A stretch of DNA of 64,000 bases from assembly GCF_900109145.1 (NCBI RefSeq), contig NZ_FNYY01000020.1, positions 24,928-88,927 of the forward strand. The letters run 5' to 3'. This stretch comes from Marinovum algicola (GTDB lineage: Bacteria; Pseudomonadota; Alphaproteobacteria; Rhodobacterales; Rhodobacteraceae). Below, one piece after another: positions 25,421 through 34,802 of the stretch (its first letter is position 1; the number at the start of each line of letters is the position of its first letter). A model generated the notes under the pieces. It worked only from the letters and a program-made list of their open reading frames with translations, was not told the DNA's origin and searched no databases. A program made the translations under genes and the position numbers.

Positions 25421-25738
25421 TCACATGCGCTTGGCGACTTCTTCCAGCATGACCTCGCTCGCACCGCCGCCGATGGCCTGAACACGGGCGTCGCGCGACA
25501 TGCGTTCAACCGGGGTTTCGCGCATATAGCCCATGCCGCCGTGAAACTGGACGCAGTCGTAGAGCACGCTGTTTACCAGTTCGCCGCAATAGGCCTTGAC
25601 CATCGAGACCTCTTGCACGCAATCGTGGCCCGCCGCGTCCAGACCTGCGGCATGATAGACCAGCTGCCGTCCCGCCGCGATCCTCGTCTGGCAGTCTGCC
25701 AGCCGCTGGCGCACCACCTGCTTGTCCCATAGGACACC
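25421..25738 (-). pseudogene. Truncated acyl-CoA dehydrogenase (C-terminal fragment)
   Basis: About 105 residues match the C-terminus of the intact acyl-CoA dehydrogenase at 56209-57375 with only seven differences (GVLWDKQ... to ...MLEEVAKRM). The DNA differs at many silent sites, so this is a diverged paralogue or orthologue, not a recent copy. Homology stops sharply near 25738. Upstream minus-strand sequence, in a shifted frame, reads EWIVAKLRES, reminiscent of an IS3-type OrfA N-terminus, so an insertion sequence probably removed the 5' part. No start signal makes a functional protein likely. Confidence 0.8.
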
Positions 25739-25865
25739 GCACGAGGCGCCCTGGGATCGTCGGACTCCCGGAGCTTCGCGACGATCCACTCCGGTTTTGT
25801 TTTTTCTGGGCCATTCCGCTATCCTCAAATTGGCTCGAAATCCTATTTTAGGGAGGATCGTTGTG

Positions 25866-28800
25866 TCAGGCGGTCGCCGCTAGGCCGTCCGACTGTGCGT
25901 CCCGTTTCGGTGGCCGTATCCGGAACAGAAGCGCATAGAGCACCGGAACCGCGACGAGCGTCAGGACCGAAGCAAAGGCGAGGCCGCCCATGATCGTCAC
26001 CGCCATCGAGGCAAAAAACGCATCGGGCAGAAGCGGAATCATGCCAAAGATCGTCGTGCCGGCGGCGAGCACCACAGGGCGAAGACGGCTGACTGAGCCG
26101 TCGATCACCGCCTTGTAATCGGGCACACCCTGTGCACGTAGAAAGTCGAACTCTTCGATGAGAACGATTGCGTTCTTCATCAACATTCCCGAAAGCGACA
26201 GGAAGCCGAGCAGGGCCGTAAATGTGAAGGGCAGACCGGTGAACAGCAACCCCAGGACCATGCCCGTCACGGACATTGGCACCACGAGCCACAGGATCAG
26301 CGGTTGGCGGACTTTGTTGAACATCAAAATCGAAATCGTCAACATGACCAGAAAGCCTAGGGGAAGCTGCTTGCCAAGCGACTCCTGAGCCATCTGCGCA
26401 CTTTCGAATTCGCCGCCCCATTCCATTGCAGAACCGTCGGGAAGCGGGATGGATTCGATCTCGGTGCGGACGCTTCGGAATGCCTCATCCGCGGTGAGAT
26501 CGCTGCGGGCACCGCCGAGGGCGGTGATCGTCCGCTCCCGGTCGCGCCGGTGAAGGAGTGCCTCGACAAGACGGGGATCGAACCTTTCGACGAGGTTGGC
26601 CATGGGGACATAGGCCCCTGCCCCGTCGGACCATACCGACAGGTCACGAAGGCGGTCGACCCCGTCGCGTTCGTTCTCGGGAAGCCGGAGTTGGATCGGG
26701 ATCAACACGTCGTCCTCGCGCAGGTCGCCAACGCGCAGTCCGGACGTTCCATAGCGGATGGTATCCGAAATCGCTCCGCGCGTCGCGCCGGCCAGCCGCA
26801 TTCGTGCCTCGTCGACGACGGGTTCGACAAGGATTTCACGCTGCCGCCAATTGGTGCGCGGATTGGTGATGGTTCCTGCCTCCTCGTATATCCTGATCGC
26901 ATCATCCGCGAGCTGGCGCAGGACGACCGGATCGGGGCCCGAGAAACGAACTGCAACATCGGCACCGGCCGGCGGTCCGAACACGATTTCTTCGACACGG
27001 ATCAGAGCGTGGGGGAATTCGGCTGGCAAATCCCGGTTGAGCCTGCTCGCGATCGCCGGGATCGTTGCGGCGTCCGCAACCCGGACGATGAGCTGGCCAT
27101 AGCTGGCATCCGCCTGTTCCGGATTGTATGTCAGCATGAAGCGGCTTGCCCCCCGCCCTACGAGGGCCGTTACCCCGGTCACAGCATCCTCATCCAGAAG
27201 TATCCGCTCAAGCCGCAGCATCTCTTCGTCGGTCGTGTTGATATCGGTTCCCTGCGGCATCTGGAACTCGACGTAGAAAATAGGCGTGTTCGAGGCGGGG
27301 AAGAAGGCCTGCTTGACCTGGGCGAAAGCCATGACCGACCAGACGGTGATCCCGATGATCGTCAGAACGACCGGGATGCGGACGCGCAGCGCCATCCACA
27401 AAATCCCGCGATATGTCGCGTAGAACACGCCCTTGTAGGGATTATCCGAAATGTTTTTGGGGGCCTTGAGCAGCAGCTTGCCGAGATACGGCGTCACCGT
27501 GACTGCCAGGACCCAGCTTGTTAGCAGCGAGATGGCGATCACCGCGAAAAGCGAAAACAGAAACTCGCCCGTGGCGTCAGGCGACAGCCCGATACCGGAA
27601 AACGCCATGATCCCGATAACGGTCGCCCCCAGCAAGGGGATTGACGTGGCGCTTTCGGTCTCGGCAGCAGCGTCTTCCGCGCTTTTTCCTCGCGCCATGC
27701 CGATCACCATCCCTTCTGTGATGACGATGGCGTTGTCGACCAGCATCCCCATCGCGATGATCAGGGCGCCCAGGCTGATCCGCTCCATCTGTATCCCGAA
27801 CACTGACATGAAGAACAGTGTGGAGAAAACGGTGAGCCCGAGGGTCGAGCCCACCACGAGGCCTGCGCGCCAACCCATGGTCAGCATCAGCGCACCGACC
27901 ACGATCGCGACCGACTGTCCGAGGCTGACGAGAAAGCTTGAAACGGATTCGTCCACCACGACATGCTGCTCGTAGATCGGTATGATCTCGACACCTTCAG
28001 AAAGCCCCAACTTGAGCCGTTGAAGCCGTGCTGAAACCGCCTGACCGACTTCGACCACGTTTTGGTCCGTCAACGCGGAAACGCCAAAGGTAAATGCCGC
28101 CGTGCCGTTCTGCCGGATGATCTGGCTAGGCTGTTCGGCCGCCTCGCGGGTCACGCTGGCGATGTCGCTGACAGCGATCTGGCCGACATTTCCGGCCGTG
28201 CCCAGCCGCAGCTCCTCTATCCCTTCGGGGCTAATATAGCCCGGCGGAACCGATAGGCCGATCCGGGCAGGGCCCTCGGTGATCTCGCCGTTGGTGAACA
28301 CCTGGTTTTCGTCTGCGAGAATGCCCAGGATCTGGGTCGGCGGAAGGCCCAGCATCTCGAGGCGTGCAGACGGGATCGAGATGGTGATTACCTCTTCGGA
28401 GAGGCCCTGAACCTCGACCTTGGCGACGCCATCGACAGTGACCAGTCCGAGCCGGAGCGTCGTGGCCAAATCCCTCTGCTCCGATGGGCTCAGACCTTCG
28501 GTCGTTACCGCATAGAACATGCCATAGACGTCGCCGAAATCGTCATTGATGATGGGCGGTCGCGCTCCTGCGGGAAGGTCCCCCTCCACGTCGCTGATGC
28601 GGCGGCGCATTTCGTCCCAAACCTGCGGGATCTCGTCCGGGCCATAGGTCATCTCGATCTCGACGGTGATCTGCGCCATGCCCGGCATCGACTTCGATTC
28701 CACCCGGTCGAGCTGCTTCATTTGCTGCAGCGCATTTTCGACGACGTCGGCGACCTCCTCTTCAACCTCCAGAGCCGTGGCGCCGGGATACGGCACGAAG

Positions 28801-28946
28801 ATGAGCGCCGTTTTGAGCGTGAAGCTCGGGTCTTCAAGTCGACCGACCGTGTTCAGCCCCCAATAGCCGCCGAGGAGACAAAAGATGATGGTGAGCCAGA
28901 CCGCCACAGGACGCTCGATGCTCGCTCGTGAGATGCTGAGTGCCAT
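25866..28946 (-). CDS. RND efflux pump, inner-membrane transporter
   Basis: The 1026-residue protein has the AcrB/HAE layout: an N-terminal helix, a large periplasmic loop, a helix cluster, a second periplasmic loop and a second helix cluster. The TM4 motif reads GMLVDNAIVITEG; the first Asp of the proton relay is kept and the second, Asp408 in AcrB, is Asn, as in some RND subgroups. It lies 33 bp after its periplasmic adaptor gene and forms one operon with the TetR gene at 30115. Substrates are unknown; solvents or aromatics are plausible on a catabolic plasmid. No outer-membrane TolC gene is adjacent. Confidence 0.93.
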   Translation of the reverse strand: MALSISRASIERPVAVWLTIIFCLLGGYWGLNTVGRLEDPSFTLKTALIFVPYPGATALEVEEEVADVVENALQQMKQLDRVESKSMPGMAQITVEIEMTYGPDEIPQVWDEMRRRISDVEGDLPAGARPPIINDDFGDVYGMFYAVTTEGLSPSEQRDLATTLRLGLVTVDGVAKVEVQGLSEEVITISIPSARLEMLGLPPTQILGILADENQVFTNGEITEGPARIGLSVPPGYISPEGIEELRLGTAGNVGQIAVSDIASVTREAAEQPSQIIRQNGTAAFTFGVSALTDQNVVEVGQAVSARLQRLKLGLSEGVEIIPIYEQHVVVDESVSSFLVSLGQSVAIVVGALMLTMGWRAGLVVGSTLGLTVFSTLFFMSVFGIQMERISLGALIIAMGMLVDNAIVITEGMVIGMARGKSAEDAAAETESATSIPLLGATVIGIMAFSGIGLSPDATGEFLFSLFAVIAISLLTSWVLAVTVTPYLGKLLLKAPKNISDNPYKGVFYATYRGILWMALRVRIPVVLTIIGITVWSVMAFAQVKQAFFPASNTPIFYVEFQMPQGTDINTTDEEMLRLERILLDEDAVTGVTALVGRGASRFMLTYNPEQADASYGQLIVRVADAATIPAIASRLNRDLPAEFPHALIRVEEIVFGPPAGADVAVRFSGPDPVVLRQLADDAIRIYEEAGTITNPRTNWRQREILVEPVVDEARMRLAGATRGAISDTIRYGTSGLRVGDLREDDVLIPIQLRLPENERDGVDRLRDLSVWSDGAGAYVPMANLVERFDPRLVEALLHRRDRERTITALGGARSDLTADEAFRSVRTEIESIPLPDGSAMEWGGEFESAQMAQESLGKQLPLGFLVMLTISILMFNKVRQPLILWLVVPMSVTGMVLGLLFTGLPFTFTALLGFLSLSGMLMKNAIVLIEEFDFLRAQGVPDYKAVIDGSVSRLRPVVLAAGTTIFGMIPLLPDAFFASMAVTIMGGLAFASVLTLVAVPVLYALLFRIRPPKRDAQSDGLAATA

Positions 28947-28979
28947 GGTTCTATTCTTGTCCTGTCAAAAAGAACGGGA

Positions 28980-30128
28980 TCAGAGCCCCGAAACTGTCAC
29001 GGTCTGATTGTCCCTGAGCCGCCACCAGCCGCCGGAAACAACCAATTCGTTGCCCTTCAGGCCATCCAGAACGACAATCTCATTGTTGATCGGAAGACCC
29101 AAACGGACCGCCCTGCGCGCGACCTGGCCGGACGTTTCTTCGTAGATCCAGATGGACGGTTCGGTTCGGCTCGTCGTATCCACCGCCGAAACCGGAACGA
29201 TCACGGATTGCGGGCGATCTGCTTCTGCGGCAATGGAGATGCGCACATCCGCAGTCATCCCGGGCAGAAGACGCGGGTCGATATCACCCGTGATCGCAAA
29301 TTCCACGTCGTAGGTCTGCGCCGTCCGGTCGGCATCGGTCGCAAACGAGCGAAGCACCAGAGGCGCGGTGTAACCCGGAACAGCCGGAAAAGTTGCAACG
29401 ATCTCGAAGGCATCGGGTGCCGACCGCGCAATGGCCGCAAGTTCCTCTGGCAGGGAGATCACGAGCCGCATCTCGCTGACATCCTGTAGACGCGCGACAG
29501 GCGCGGCCGACGTGACGTTGACATATTCTTCAACGAAGGTGCGCGCCACAATCGCGTCGAATGGCGCGACGATTTTCGTTTGGGACAGGCGCCGCTCTGC
29601 CTCGCGGAGCGCGACTTCTGCCTGGACGAACTGCGCGCGGGCCGTGTTGAGGCGCGCGTCGGACGCCACGCCACGATCGGCGAGGTCCGAGGCGCGCGCG
29701 AGTTCGGAATTCGCCAGGTCGTAGGACGCCTGAGCCCGGTCGACGGCGAGTTCGAAATCGATTTGGTCGAGCTCCGCGATCACCTCGCCCTCGCGAATCG
29801 TGTCGCCGGGCTCAACCTCAAGGCGAATGATCTGCCCGGGTATCTGAAACGCAAGGTCCACCGTTCGAGCAGGTTCGACGCGGCCTGCAACGCTGCGAGA
29901 CTGACTTACGACGCGATTGAGCGCACGGGTCACTTCGACCGTGACTGGTCGCTCCACGTTCGCTGCAGGCCTTGTATCGACTTCTGCCTCCAGGGTGTCC
30001 GTCGCGGTCTGGGCCAGCACATCGGTCAGGAACGGCGAAACAAACGGGACGGCAACGGCCGACACGGCCGCTACCGCAATAACAAAAACGATCCGCTTCA
30101 AACTTCGTGTCTCTCTATTCGAGTTCAT
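28980..30128 (-). CDS. RND efflux periplasmic adaptor (MFP) subunit
   Basis: The adaptor links the RND pump to an outer-membrane channel. The 382-residue protein has an N-terminal hydrophobic anchor (about 12-31), a lipoyl-like half motif (PGQIIRLEVEPGDTIREGEVIAELD), a helical hairpin (about 125-190), the second lipoyl half (IVAPFDAIVARTFVEEYVNV) and the beta-barrel and C-terminal domains. The start overlaps the end of the TetR gene by 14 bp, so regulator, adaptor and pump form one transcript. Confidence 0.92.
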   Translation of the reverse strand: MNSNRETRSLKRIVFVIAVAAVSAVAVPFVSPFLTDVLAQTATDTLEAEVDTRPAANVERPVTVEVTRALNRVVSQSRSVAGRVEPARTVDLAFQIPGQIIRLEVEPGDTIREGEVIAELDQIDFELAVDRAQASYDLANSELARASDLADRGVASDARLNTARAQFVQAEVALREAERRLSQTKIVAPFDAIVARTFVEEYVNVTSAAPVARLQDVSEMRLVISLPEELAAIARSAPDAFEIVATFPAVPGYTAPLVLRSFATDADRTAQTYDVEFAITGDIDPRLLPGMTADVRISIAAEADRPQSVIVPVSAVDTTSRTEPSIWIYEETSGQVARRAVRLGLPINNEIVVLDGLKGNELVVSGGWWRLRDNQTVTVSGL

Positions 30129-30666
30129 TAATCATGGCCCTCAATTGCTCGATGACGCGTCCCCTGAGATCCGCGCCACCGTCGGGAAGGCCCAGAAGTT
30201 TCTGGAACCGAAGTCCCTGGATCGCTAGGACGACAACCATAGCACCCGGAGTGTCTTGTGTGTCGGACAGGATACGCTCAAGGTCGCCGGTCAGTTCAGC
30301 CCGTAGCGGATCGAGCAGCCGCGGATCTGACGCGGCAGCCGCGAGAATCGCCATCGAGAGGTCGTCATCGACGGCTCTGGCTTGCACGATTGCTTCCAGG
30401 TGCCCACGCAGGGTGCGGGATCTGCGATCTTCCGGGACTGATGCCAGGCGTTCGTGATGTTCTGCGAGCATCTCATCAAGCAGCCCGGCAAGAAGCGCTC
30501 TCTTGGTCGGAAAATTGTATAAGACCCCGCCTTTACTGAGATCGGCCTCACGCGCGACGGCGTCGATCGTAATCTTTCCCGCGCCCTCTCTGTGCGCAAT
30601 TGCCCGCGCAGCGCCGAGGATCCTTGGTGACGCATTCTTTGCCTGCATTTTGGATTGTATGGTCAT
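30115..30666 (-). CDS. TetR-family regulator of the RND operon
   Basis: The N-terminal helix-turn-helix is clear: RILGAARAIAHREG, ITIDAVAREADLSKGGVLYNFPTKRALL. The C-terminal ligand domain is variable, as usual for TetR. Its 3' end overlaps the adaptor gene, and it is the first gene of the efflux operon, which suggests autoregulated control of the pump by a ligand. Length 183 residues. Confidence 0.88.
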   Translation of the reverse strand: MTIQSKMQAKNASPRILGAARAIAHREGAGKITIDAVAREADLSKGGVLYNFPTKRALLAGLLDEMLAEHHERLASVPEDRRSRTLRGHLEAIVQARAVDDDLSMAILAAAASDPRLLDPLRAELTGDLERILSDTQDTPGAMVVVLAIQGLRFQKLLGLPDGGADLRGRVIEQLRAMINELE

Positions 30667-30738
30667 TATTCACTGTCCATTCGGCAATTTTATTGAGAGA
30701 TTTGGAGCACTGCCCCGTTGTCGGAAAGCAAGGTCAGT

Positions 30739-31341
30739 TCAGAGCTCTACTCTATGTCCGCTCCCGTAGAGTCGCAGGAATGCAGTGACTGCATCGGCCG
30801 CATGCTTGTCCCGCTCGACTGTTCTTTGCACGGCCAGCAGGCGTGGCATCAACAGTCCAGAAACGCAAAGATGTATGAAGTGATCCGCAACACGCGGGGG
30901 GTTGTCTATCTCAAGCGCGCCTTCCCGGGAAAGGCGTTCCAGAACTTTACTGATGAGTTCGCGTGCCCGTTTCGGTCCGGCACGAAAATACACCTCCCCG
31001 ACCTCGGGAAGCATCTCGGTGGCACCGATACACGTCCGCAGAAGGCGGATGTAGGTTTCGTCCAGAACGAGATCGATCATGCGCAGGGCAAGTTTTTCCA
31101 ACTGGGCGCGCGGCTCGGGACCTGCGGACAAGGGTCGGAGGATCTCTTCCGCAAGCCGACCGCATTCGGATTCCACGACGCTCAGAAACAGCTGCTCCTT
31201 GGTCGGGAAATACGAATACATTGTTGCCTTCGACACTTTCCCTTCGGCGGCAATGGCATCGACGGTGGCGCCTTCATAACCGCACCGGAAGAAGACCTCC
31301 CGCGCGCCGAACAAAACCTCGGCCATTTTTCTCTCGCGCAT
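30739..31341 (-). CDS. TetR/AcrR-family regulator
   Basis: The ATG at 31341 (MRERKMAEV) is preferred over a TTG at 31380; it has AGGAAGAG upstream. The helix-turn-helix reads ATVDAIAAEGKVSKATMYSYFPTKEQLF, followed by a TetR_C-like domain. A near-perfect palindrome lies about 45-70 bp upstream (31386-31409), so the protein probably regulates itself. It is transcribed toward the RND operon but separated from the other TetR gene by about 70 bp; it may be a second regulator of the pump. Confidence 0.87.
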   Translation of the reverse strand: MRERKMAEVLFGAREVFFRCGYEGATVDAIAAEGKVSKATMYSYFPTKEQLFLSVVESECGRLAEEILRPLSAGPEPRAQLEKLALRMIDLVLDETYIRLLRTCIGATEMLPEVGEVYFRAGPKRARELISKVLERLSREGALEIDNPPRVADHFIHLCVSGLLMPRLLAVQRTVERDKHAADAVTAFLRLYGSGHRVEL

Positions 31342-31385
31342 CTCGCTCTTCCTGTCCTGTGCAGCATTGCGGGATTTCAAACTTG

Positions 31386-31409
31386 ACTGTACCGTCTAGT
31401 CGGTACAGT
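31386..31409. promoter_or_regulatory. Palindromic TetR-type operator
   Basis: ACTGTACCG and CGGTACAGT are exact inverted repeats separated by six bases (TCTAGT). This TGTACCG-type palindrome is common upstream of AcrR-like TetR genes. Promoter-like hexamers overlap it on both strands (TTGACT at 31383-31388 on plus; TTTACT on minus at 31407-31412). A bound repressor would therefore block RNA polymerase. Confidence 0.75.
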
Positions 31410-31578
31410 AAATTGATTTTTATGTGGCGGCAAGCCGCAAACCTGGGCGGATCGTTCGGAGTGAGTGCCGCCTGTCAGGCATACCCAACGCGGCTTTCAA
31501 TTCGTCATGAGCTTCGGGCCGTGCTCCGTTCGCGGTGCTTTCTGGCGCGGGATTATTCCGCGAACAGGACGGACGTCA

Positions 31579-31932
31579 TCATTCCGCCGAGCGTGCCGTC
31601 CCGTCGAAAGCACCCTCCGCCTCCCAGCGGCGTGCAATGGATCCAAGGGTGTCCAGCACACCGCGCAGCTCCGCGCCGCGTTCAGTCAGCCCGTATGTGA
31701 CAGCGGGCGGGATGGTCATGGCCTGCTCGCGCCAGACCACGCCGGCATGTTCCAGCATTCTCAGCCTCTCAGTCAGGACCCGGGTGGAAATTCCAGGCAC
31801 CAGCCGTTTGGTCGCGCCGAAACGCTGTGGACCCTGTTCGGACAGAACCCAAAGGATATAAATCGTCCAAGGTCCCGTGATGACACGCAGCAGCGCCTCC
31901 ATCGGGCAGGAAGCTGGTTGGACGCTTTTCAT
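31579..31932 (-). CDS. HxlR/DUF24-family transcriptional regulator
   Basis: This 117-residue winged-helix protein has the HxlR signature: CPMEALLRVITGPWTIYILWVL, then RFGATKRLVPGISTRVLTERLRMLEHAGVV and YGLTERGAEL. Cysteine 9 lies just before the first helix. In YodB, CatR and HypR of this family an N-terminal cysteine senses quinones or other electrophiles. The gene is divergent from a DoxX/dioxygenase/GST cluster that it probably controls. Confidence 0.9.
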   Translation of the reverse strand: MKSVQPASCPMEALLRVITGPWTIYILWVLSEQGPQRFGATKRLVPGISTRVLTERLRMLEHAGVVWREQAMTIPPAVTYGLTERGAELRGVLDTLGSIARRWEAEGAFDGTARSAE

Positions 31933-32064
31933 TGTGGATAGCCCTCGCAGCCCACGAAAGTAAGTTACTTTTAAGTGCCTACTTTAACTGATGAAGCAAG
32001 GCACCTAATGATACTATATGGAAAACGGCAGCCTAACAACCCGCCGAAAACCGGGAGAGCGGCA

Positions 32065-32472
32065 GTGAGTGACAACGTGGCAAAATATGTCTACTGGATC
32101 GCGACCGGCCTTGTGGCATTGGTCTATCTGGGTGCGGCGGCCTTCTACATCTCATCCCACGACATGGTCGCGGGCATGTATCGCGAGGTGTTGGGCTATC
32201 CCACATACATCATCTGGCCACTCGCAATTTTGAAGATCGTCGGTGCCGTTGTGATCCTCTGGCGCCCTTCGGCGGTGCTGGCAGATTGGGCCTATGCGGC
32301 AATGTTCTGGCATCTGGTGCTCGCCTTCGGGGCCCATGTGGGCGCAGGCGATCCGGGTTGGTCGCCGGCTCTGGCGACCTGGGTACTCCTGATCGTCTCG
32401 TGGCTGACCGCCAATCGCGTGCGTGCGGTCAAGTCGGCCTATGCACCGGCAGTTCCGGCAGCGCCAATCTGA
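32065..32472 (+). CDS. DoxX-like membrane protein
   Basis: A GTG start at 32065 with GGGAGAG upstream gives a 135-residue, four-helix membrane protein (for example YWIATGLVALVYLGAAAFYI and YPTYIIWPLAILKIVGAVVILW). The DYXXXG-like spacing and PLAILKIVGAV motif are typical of the DoxX-like family. In Bacillus the DoxX-type CatD is paired with a catechol dioxygenase under an HxlR-type regulator. The same arrangement here suggests a role in quinone or catechol detoxification. First gene of a plus-strand cluster. Confidence 0.82.
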   Translation: MSDNVAKYVYWIATGLVALVYLGAAAFYISSHDMVAGMYREVLGYPTYIIWPLAILKIVGAVVILWRPSAVLADWAYAAMFWHLVLAFGAHVGAGDPGWSPALATWVLLIVSWLTANRVRAVKSAYAPAVPAAPI

Positions 32473-32535
32473 TCTGCTGCGGAGTTGCCACGGGGGTGCC
32501 CATAGCCTCGGACTTGGGTTTAAAAGGACGACAAC

Positions 32536-33351
32536 ATGACTGAAAAGCAGCCGACATTGTTTGTTCCCCATGGGGGTGGCCCCTGTTTCTTCATGGACTG
32601 GAACCCGCCTGACGCCTGGGATCGGCACCGCAAATTCCTTGAGGACTTGCCTGCGAGCCTGCCGGCAAGGCCCAAGGCGCTCCTCGTGATCTCGGGCCAT
32701 TGGGAAGAGCGGGTCTTTACCTTGCAGACCAACCCCGCCCCGCCTCTGCTGTTCGACTATCAGGGATTTCCGCAGCATACCTATCAGCTAACCTGGCCCG
32801 CGCCGGGCGAGCCCGCGCTGGCGACCCGCGTACGCGCACTTTTAGAAGACGCGGGATTCCAAACCGGGGCCGATGCTGCGCGTGGCTTCGATCACGGGGT
32901 ATTCGTTCCACTAAAGGTGGCTTTTCCTGAGGCCGACATCCCCACCGTCCAATTGAGCCTGCGCGACGATCTCGACCCCGAGGCGCATCTTGCCGTCGGT
33001 CGCGCGTTGGCGCCCTTGCGCGACGAAGGGGTGCTGATCATCGGATCCGGCAATACCTATCATAACATGGGCAAGATGATGCGGGCGATGAGGGGCGGAC
33101 CGGACGGCCCGGTGAACGGCGGAGACTTTGACCGATGGCTCACGAGTGCGGTGACCCATGAAGACCCCGCAGTGCGCCATGCCATGCTGGCCGAGTGGGA
33201 TCAGGCGCCCGGCGCACGCGATGCCAATCCGCGCGAGGAACATCTGATCCCGTTGCACGTCGTGGCCGGGGCTGCGCTTGCGGATCGGGGGGAGAAGACC
33301 CTCGAGGATCACGTGTTGGGCGCGGTCGAAAGCGCGTTCAGATTTGGATAG
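32536..33351 (+). CDS. LigB-type extradiol ring-opening dioxygenase (DODA family)
   Basis: The 271-residue protein matches the class III (LigB/YgiD, 4,5-DOPA) dioxygenases: VPHGGGPCFF with the first metal histidine, LLVISGHWEE with the second, FDHGVFVPLK with another, and GSGNTYHNM near residue 170. These enzymes cleave catechols using a zinc or iron centre. It follows the DoxX-like gene by 63 bp, and an AAAGGA lies upstream. The preferred substrate is unknown; it is unrelated to the VOC-type dioxygenases at 43.9-45.6 kb. Confidence 0.88.
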   Translation: MTEKQPTLFVPHGGGPCFFMDWNPPDAWDRHRKFLEDLPASLPARPKALLVISGHWEERVFTLQTNPAPPLLFDYQGFPQHTYQLTWPAPGEPALATRVRALLEDAGFQTGADAARGFDHGVFVPLKVAFPEADIPTVQLSLRDDLDPEAHLAVGRALAPLRDEGVLIIGSGNTYHNMGKMMRAMRGGPDGPVNGGDFDRWLTSAVTHEDPAVRHAMLAEWDQAPGARDANPREEHLIPLHVVAGAALADRGEKTLEDHVLGAVESAFRFG

Positions 33352-33359
33352 GACCAACC

Positions 33360-33857
33360 ATGAGCTTCGAACTTCCCCCGCGGCAGGGCCCGCGCCCCGA
33401 CACCACCGATTGCGCCCCGCATGAGCAGGTGTCGCAGAACTCCTCGGCAGAGATCCACGCATTTTTCAAGGAGAAGGCCTTCGCCCTGCCCTTCGTCGAG
33501 CGCTGCCGGTCGGGCATCTCGGTGCCCGGCGCCGAAGCACTGGTCTTGCCGGTGGCGCATGCCTGCGGCCCGCGTGAAGCCTTCATGATCGGACGCGAAT
33601 TTGCCCATGTGCATCCCTCCTATGACGGTTCGTCGCACATGATGCTGCCGCTGGCGGCGGTCGATGAACTCATCGCCAAGGGATGGGGCGAACCGCACCC
33701 GATGGCGTCGGCCGGACACATCCCGGCAAATGCCGTCATGGCCTTTGCGCCGCGCGATGGGTCAGAGGTCGACGTCATGATCAAAATCCTGACAACGAGC
33801 TGGGACTTCGCCCGCGGCAAGCTGGCCAACCCCGCGCAGGTTCACATCCACGGCTGA
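33360..33857 (+). CDS. DUF5519 (luciferase-domain) protein
   Basis: Start at 33360 (MSFELPPRQG), 8 bp after the dioxygenase stop. The family pattern is the stretch EFAHVHPSYDGSSHMMLPL followed by GWGEPHPMA. DUF5519 proteins have no assigned enzyme activity despite the luciferase label. Being inside the stress cluster suggests co-expression with the dioxygenase. Length 165 residues. Confidence 0.75.
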   Translation: MSFELPPRQGPRPDTTDCAPHEQVSQNSSAEIHAFFKEKAFALPFVERCRSGISVPGAEALVLPVAHACGPREAFMIGREFAHVHPSYDGSSHMMLPLAAVDELIAKGWGEPHPMASAGHIPANAVMAFAPRDGSEVDVMIKILTTSWDFARGKLANPAQVHIHG

Positions 33858-33885
33858 CTCTCTCTCAAAGAACAGGAATACGCCC

Positions 33886-34782
33886 ATGGCAAGCTTTCAG
33901 AACGGACCATTTATCGTCACAGGCGCCTCCGGCCAGCTTGGACGCCAGGTAATCGATCAACTGATCGAGGCGGGCGCCGGTCCGATCATCGCGGTCACGC
34001 GCAACGCCGACAAACTCGCCGAGTTCAGGGACAAGGGGGTGGATGTTCGCCAAGGCGATTTCAACGCGCCCGAAACACTGGGTCCGGCCATCGCGGGCGG
34101 CAAGCGGATCCTGATCATCTCCACCGACGATCTGGAGCCGGGCAAACGGCTCGCGGCTCATTCCAATGCGATCACCGCCGCACGCGAGGCGGGTATCGAC
34201 CACATCGTCTATACCTCGCTTGCCAGCCCGGTACCCGAAAGCCCCATCACTTTCAGCAAGGATCATCAGAACACCGAGAAGCTGATCGAGCAAAGCGGCG
34301 CCAGCTACACGATCCTTCGCAACAACCTTTACACGGATCTGTTGCTTATGAGCGGACCGCAGGCGATCGACATGGGGCAGCTCTTTGCCGCGGCAGGGGA
34401 CGGACGGGCGAGTTACGTCACGCGCGCCGACTGCGCCCGCGCCGCCGCTGCCGCGCTGATGAATGCGACCGACCGCGAGGTCCTGGACATCACCGGGCCC
34501 GAATCCACCGGCCAGGCCGATATCGCGGCGCTTTTGTCGGACATCGCCGGCAAGGACATCCCCTACGTTCCGATGCCGGCCGAAGACATGGTGCAGGCGA
34601 TGATCGCAAATGGCCTGCCCGAGTTCATGGCGCGTGTTTTCGTCTCTTTCGACCAGGCAATCGCCGAAGGCTACCTTGATGTGGCCAGCGACGATCTCAA
34701 GACGCTCACCGGCAAGTCCGGACAGTCGGTTACCGATTTCCTGACCGAAAACCGGGCGGTGCTTCTTCGGGCGCCGCAGTAA
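33886..34782 (+). CDS. NmrA/QOR2-like NAD(P)H-binding protein
   Basis: The Rossmann fold starts with IVTGASGQLGRQVIDQL (residues 10-26), the atypical SDR glycine motif. The later YTSLASPVPESP and NTEKLIEQSGASYTILRNN match the QOR2/NmrA-like family. Escherichia coli QorB of this family reduces quinones with NADPH; a similar role is likely here given the neighbours. Length 298 residues; separated by 28 bp from the upstream gene. Confidence 0.87.
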   Translation: MASFQNGPFIVTGASGQLGRQVIDQLIEAGAGPIIAVTRNADKLAEFRDKGVDVRQGDFNAPETLGPAIAGGKRILIISTDDLEPGKRLAAHSNAITAAREAGIDHIVYTSLASPVPESPITFSKDHQNTEKLIEQSGASYTILRNNLYTDLLLMSGPQAIDMGQLFAAAGDGRASYVTRADCARAAAAALMNATDREVLDITGPESTGQADIAALLSDIAGKDIPYVPMPAEDMVQAMIANGLPEFMARVFVSFDQAIAEGYLDVASDDLKTLTGKSGQSVTDFLTENRAVLLRAPQ

Positions 34783-34802
34783 CTATAGAGGCGGACAAAA
34801 TC

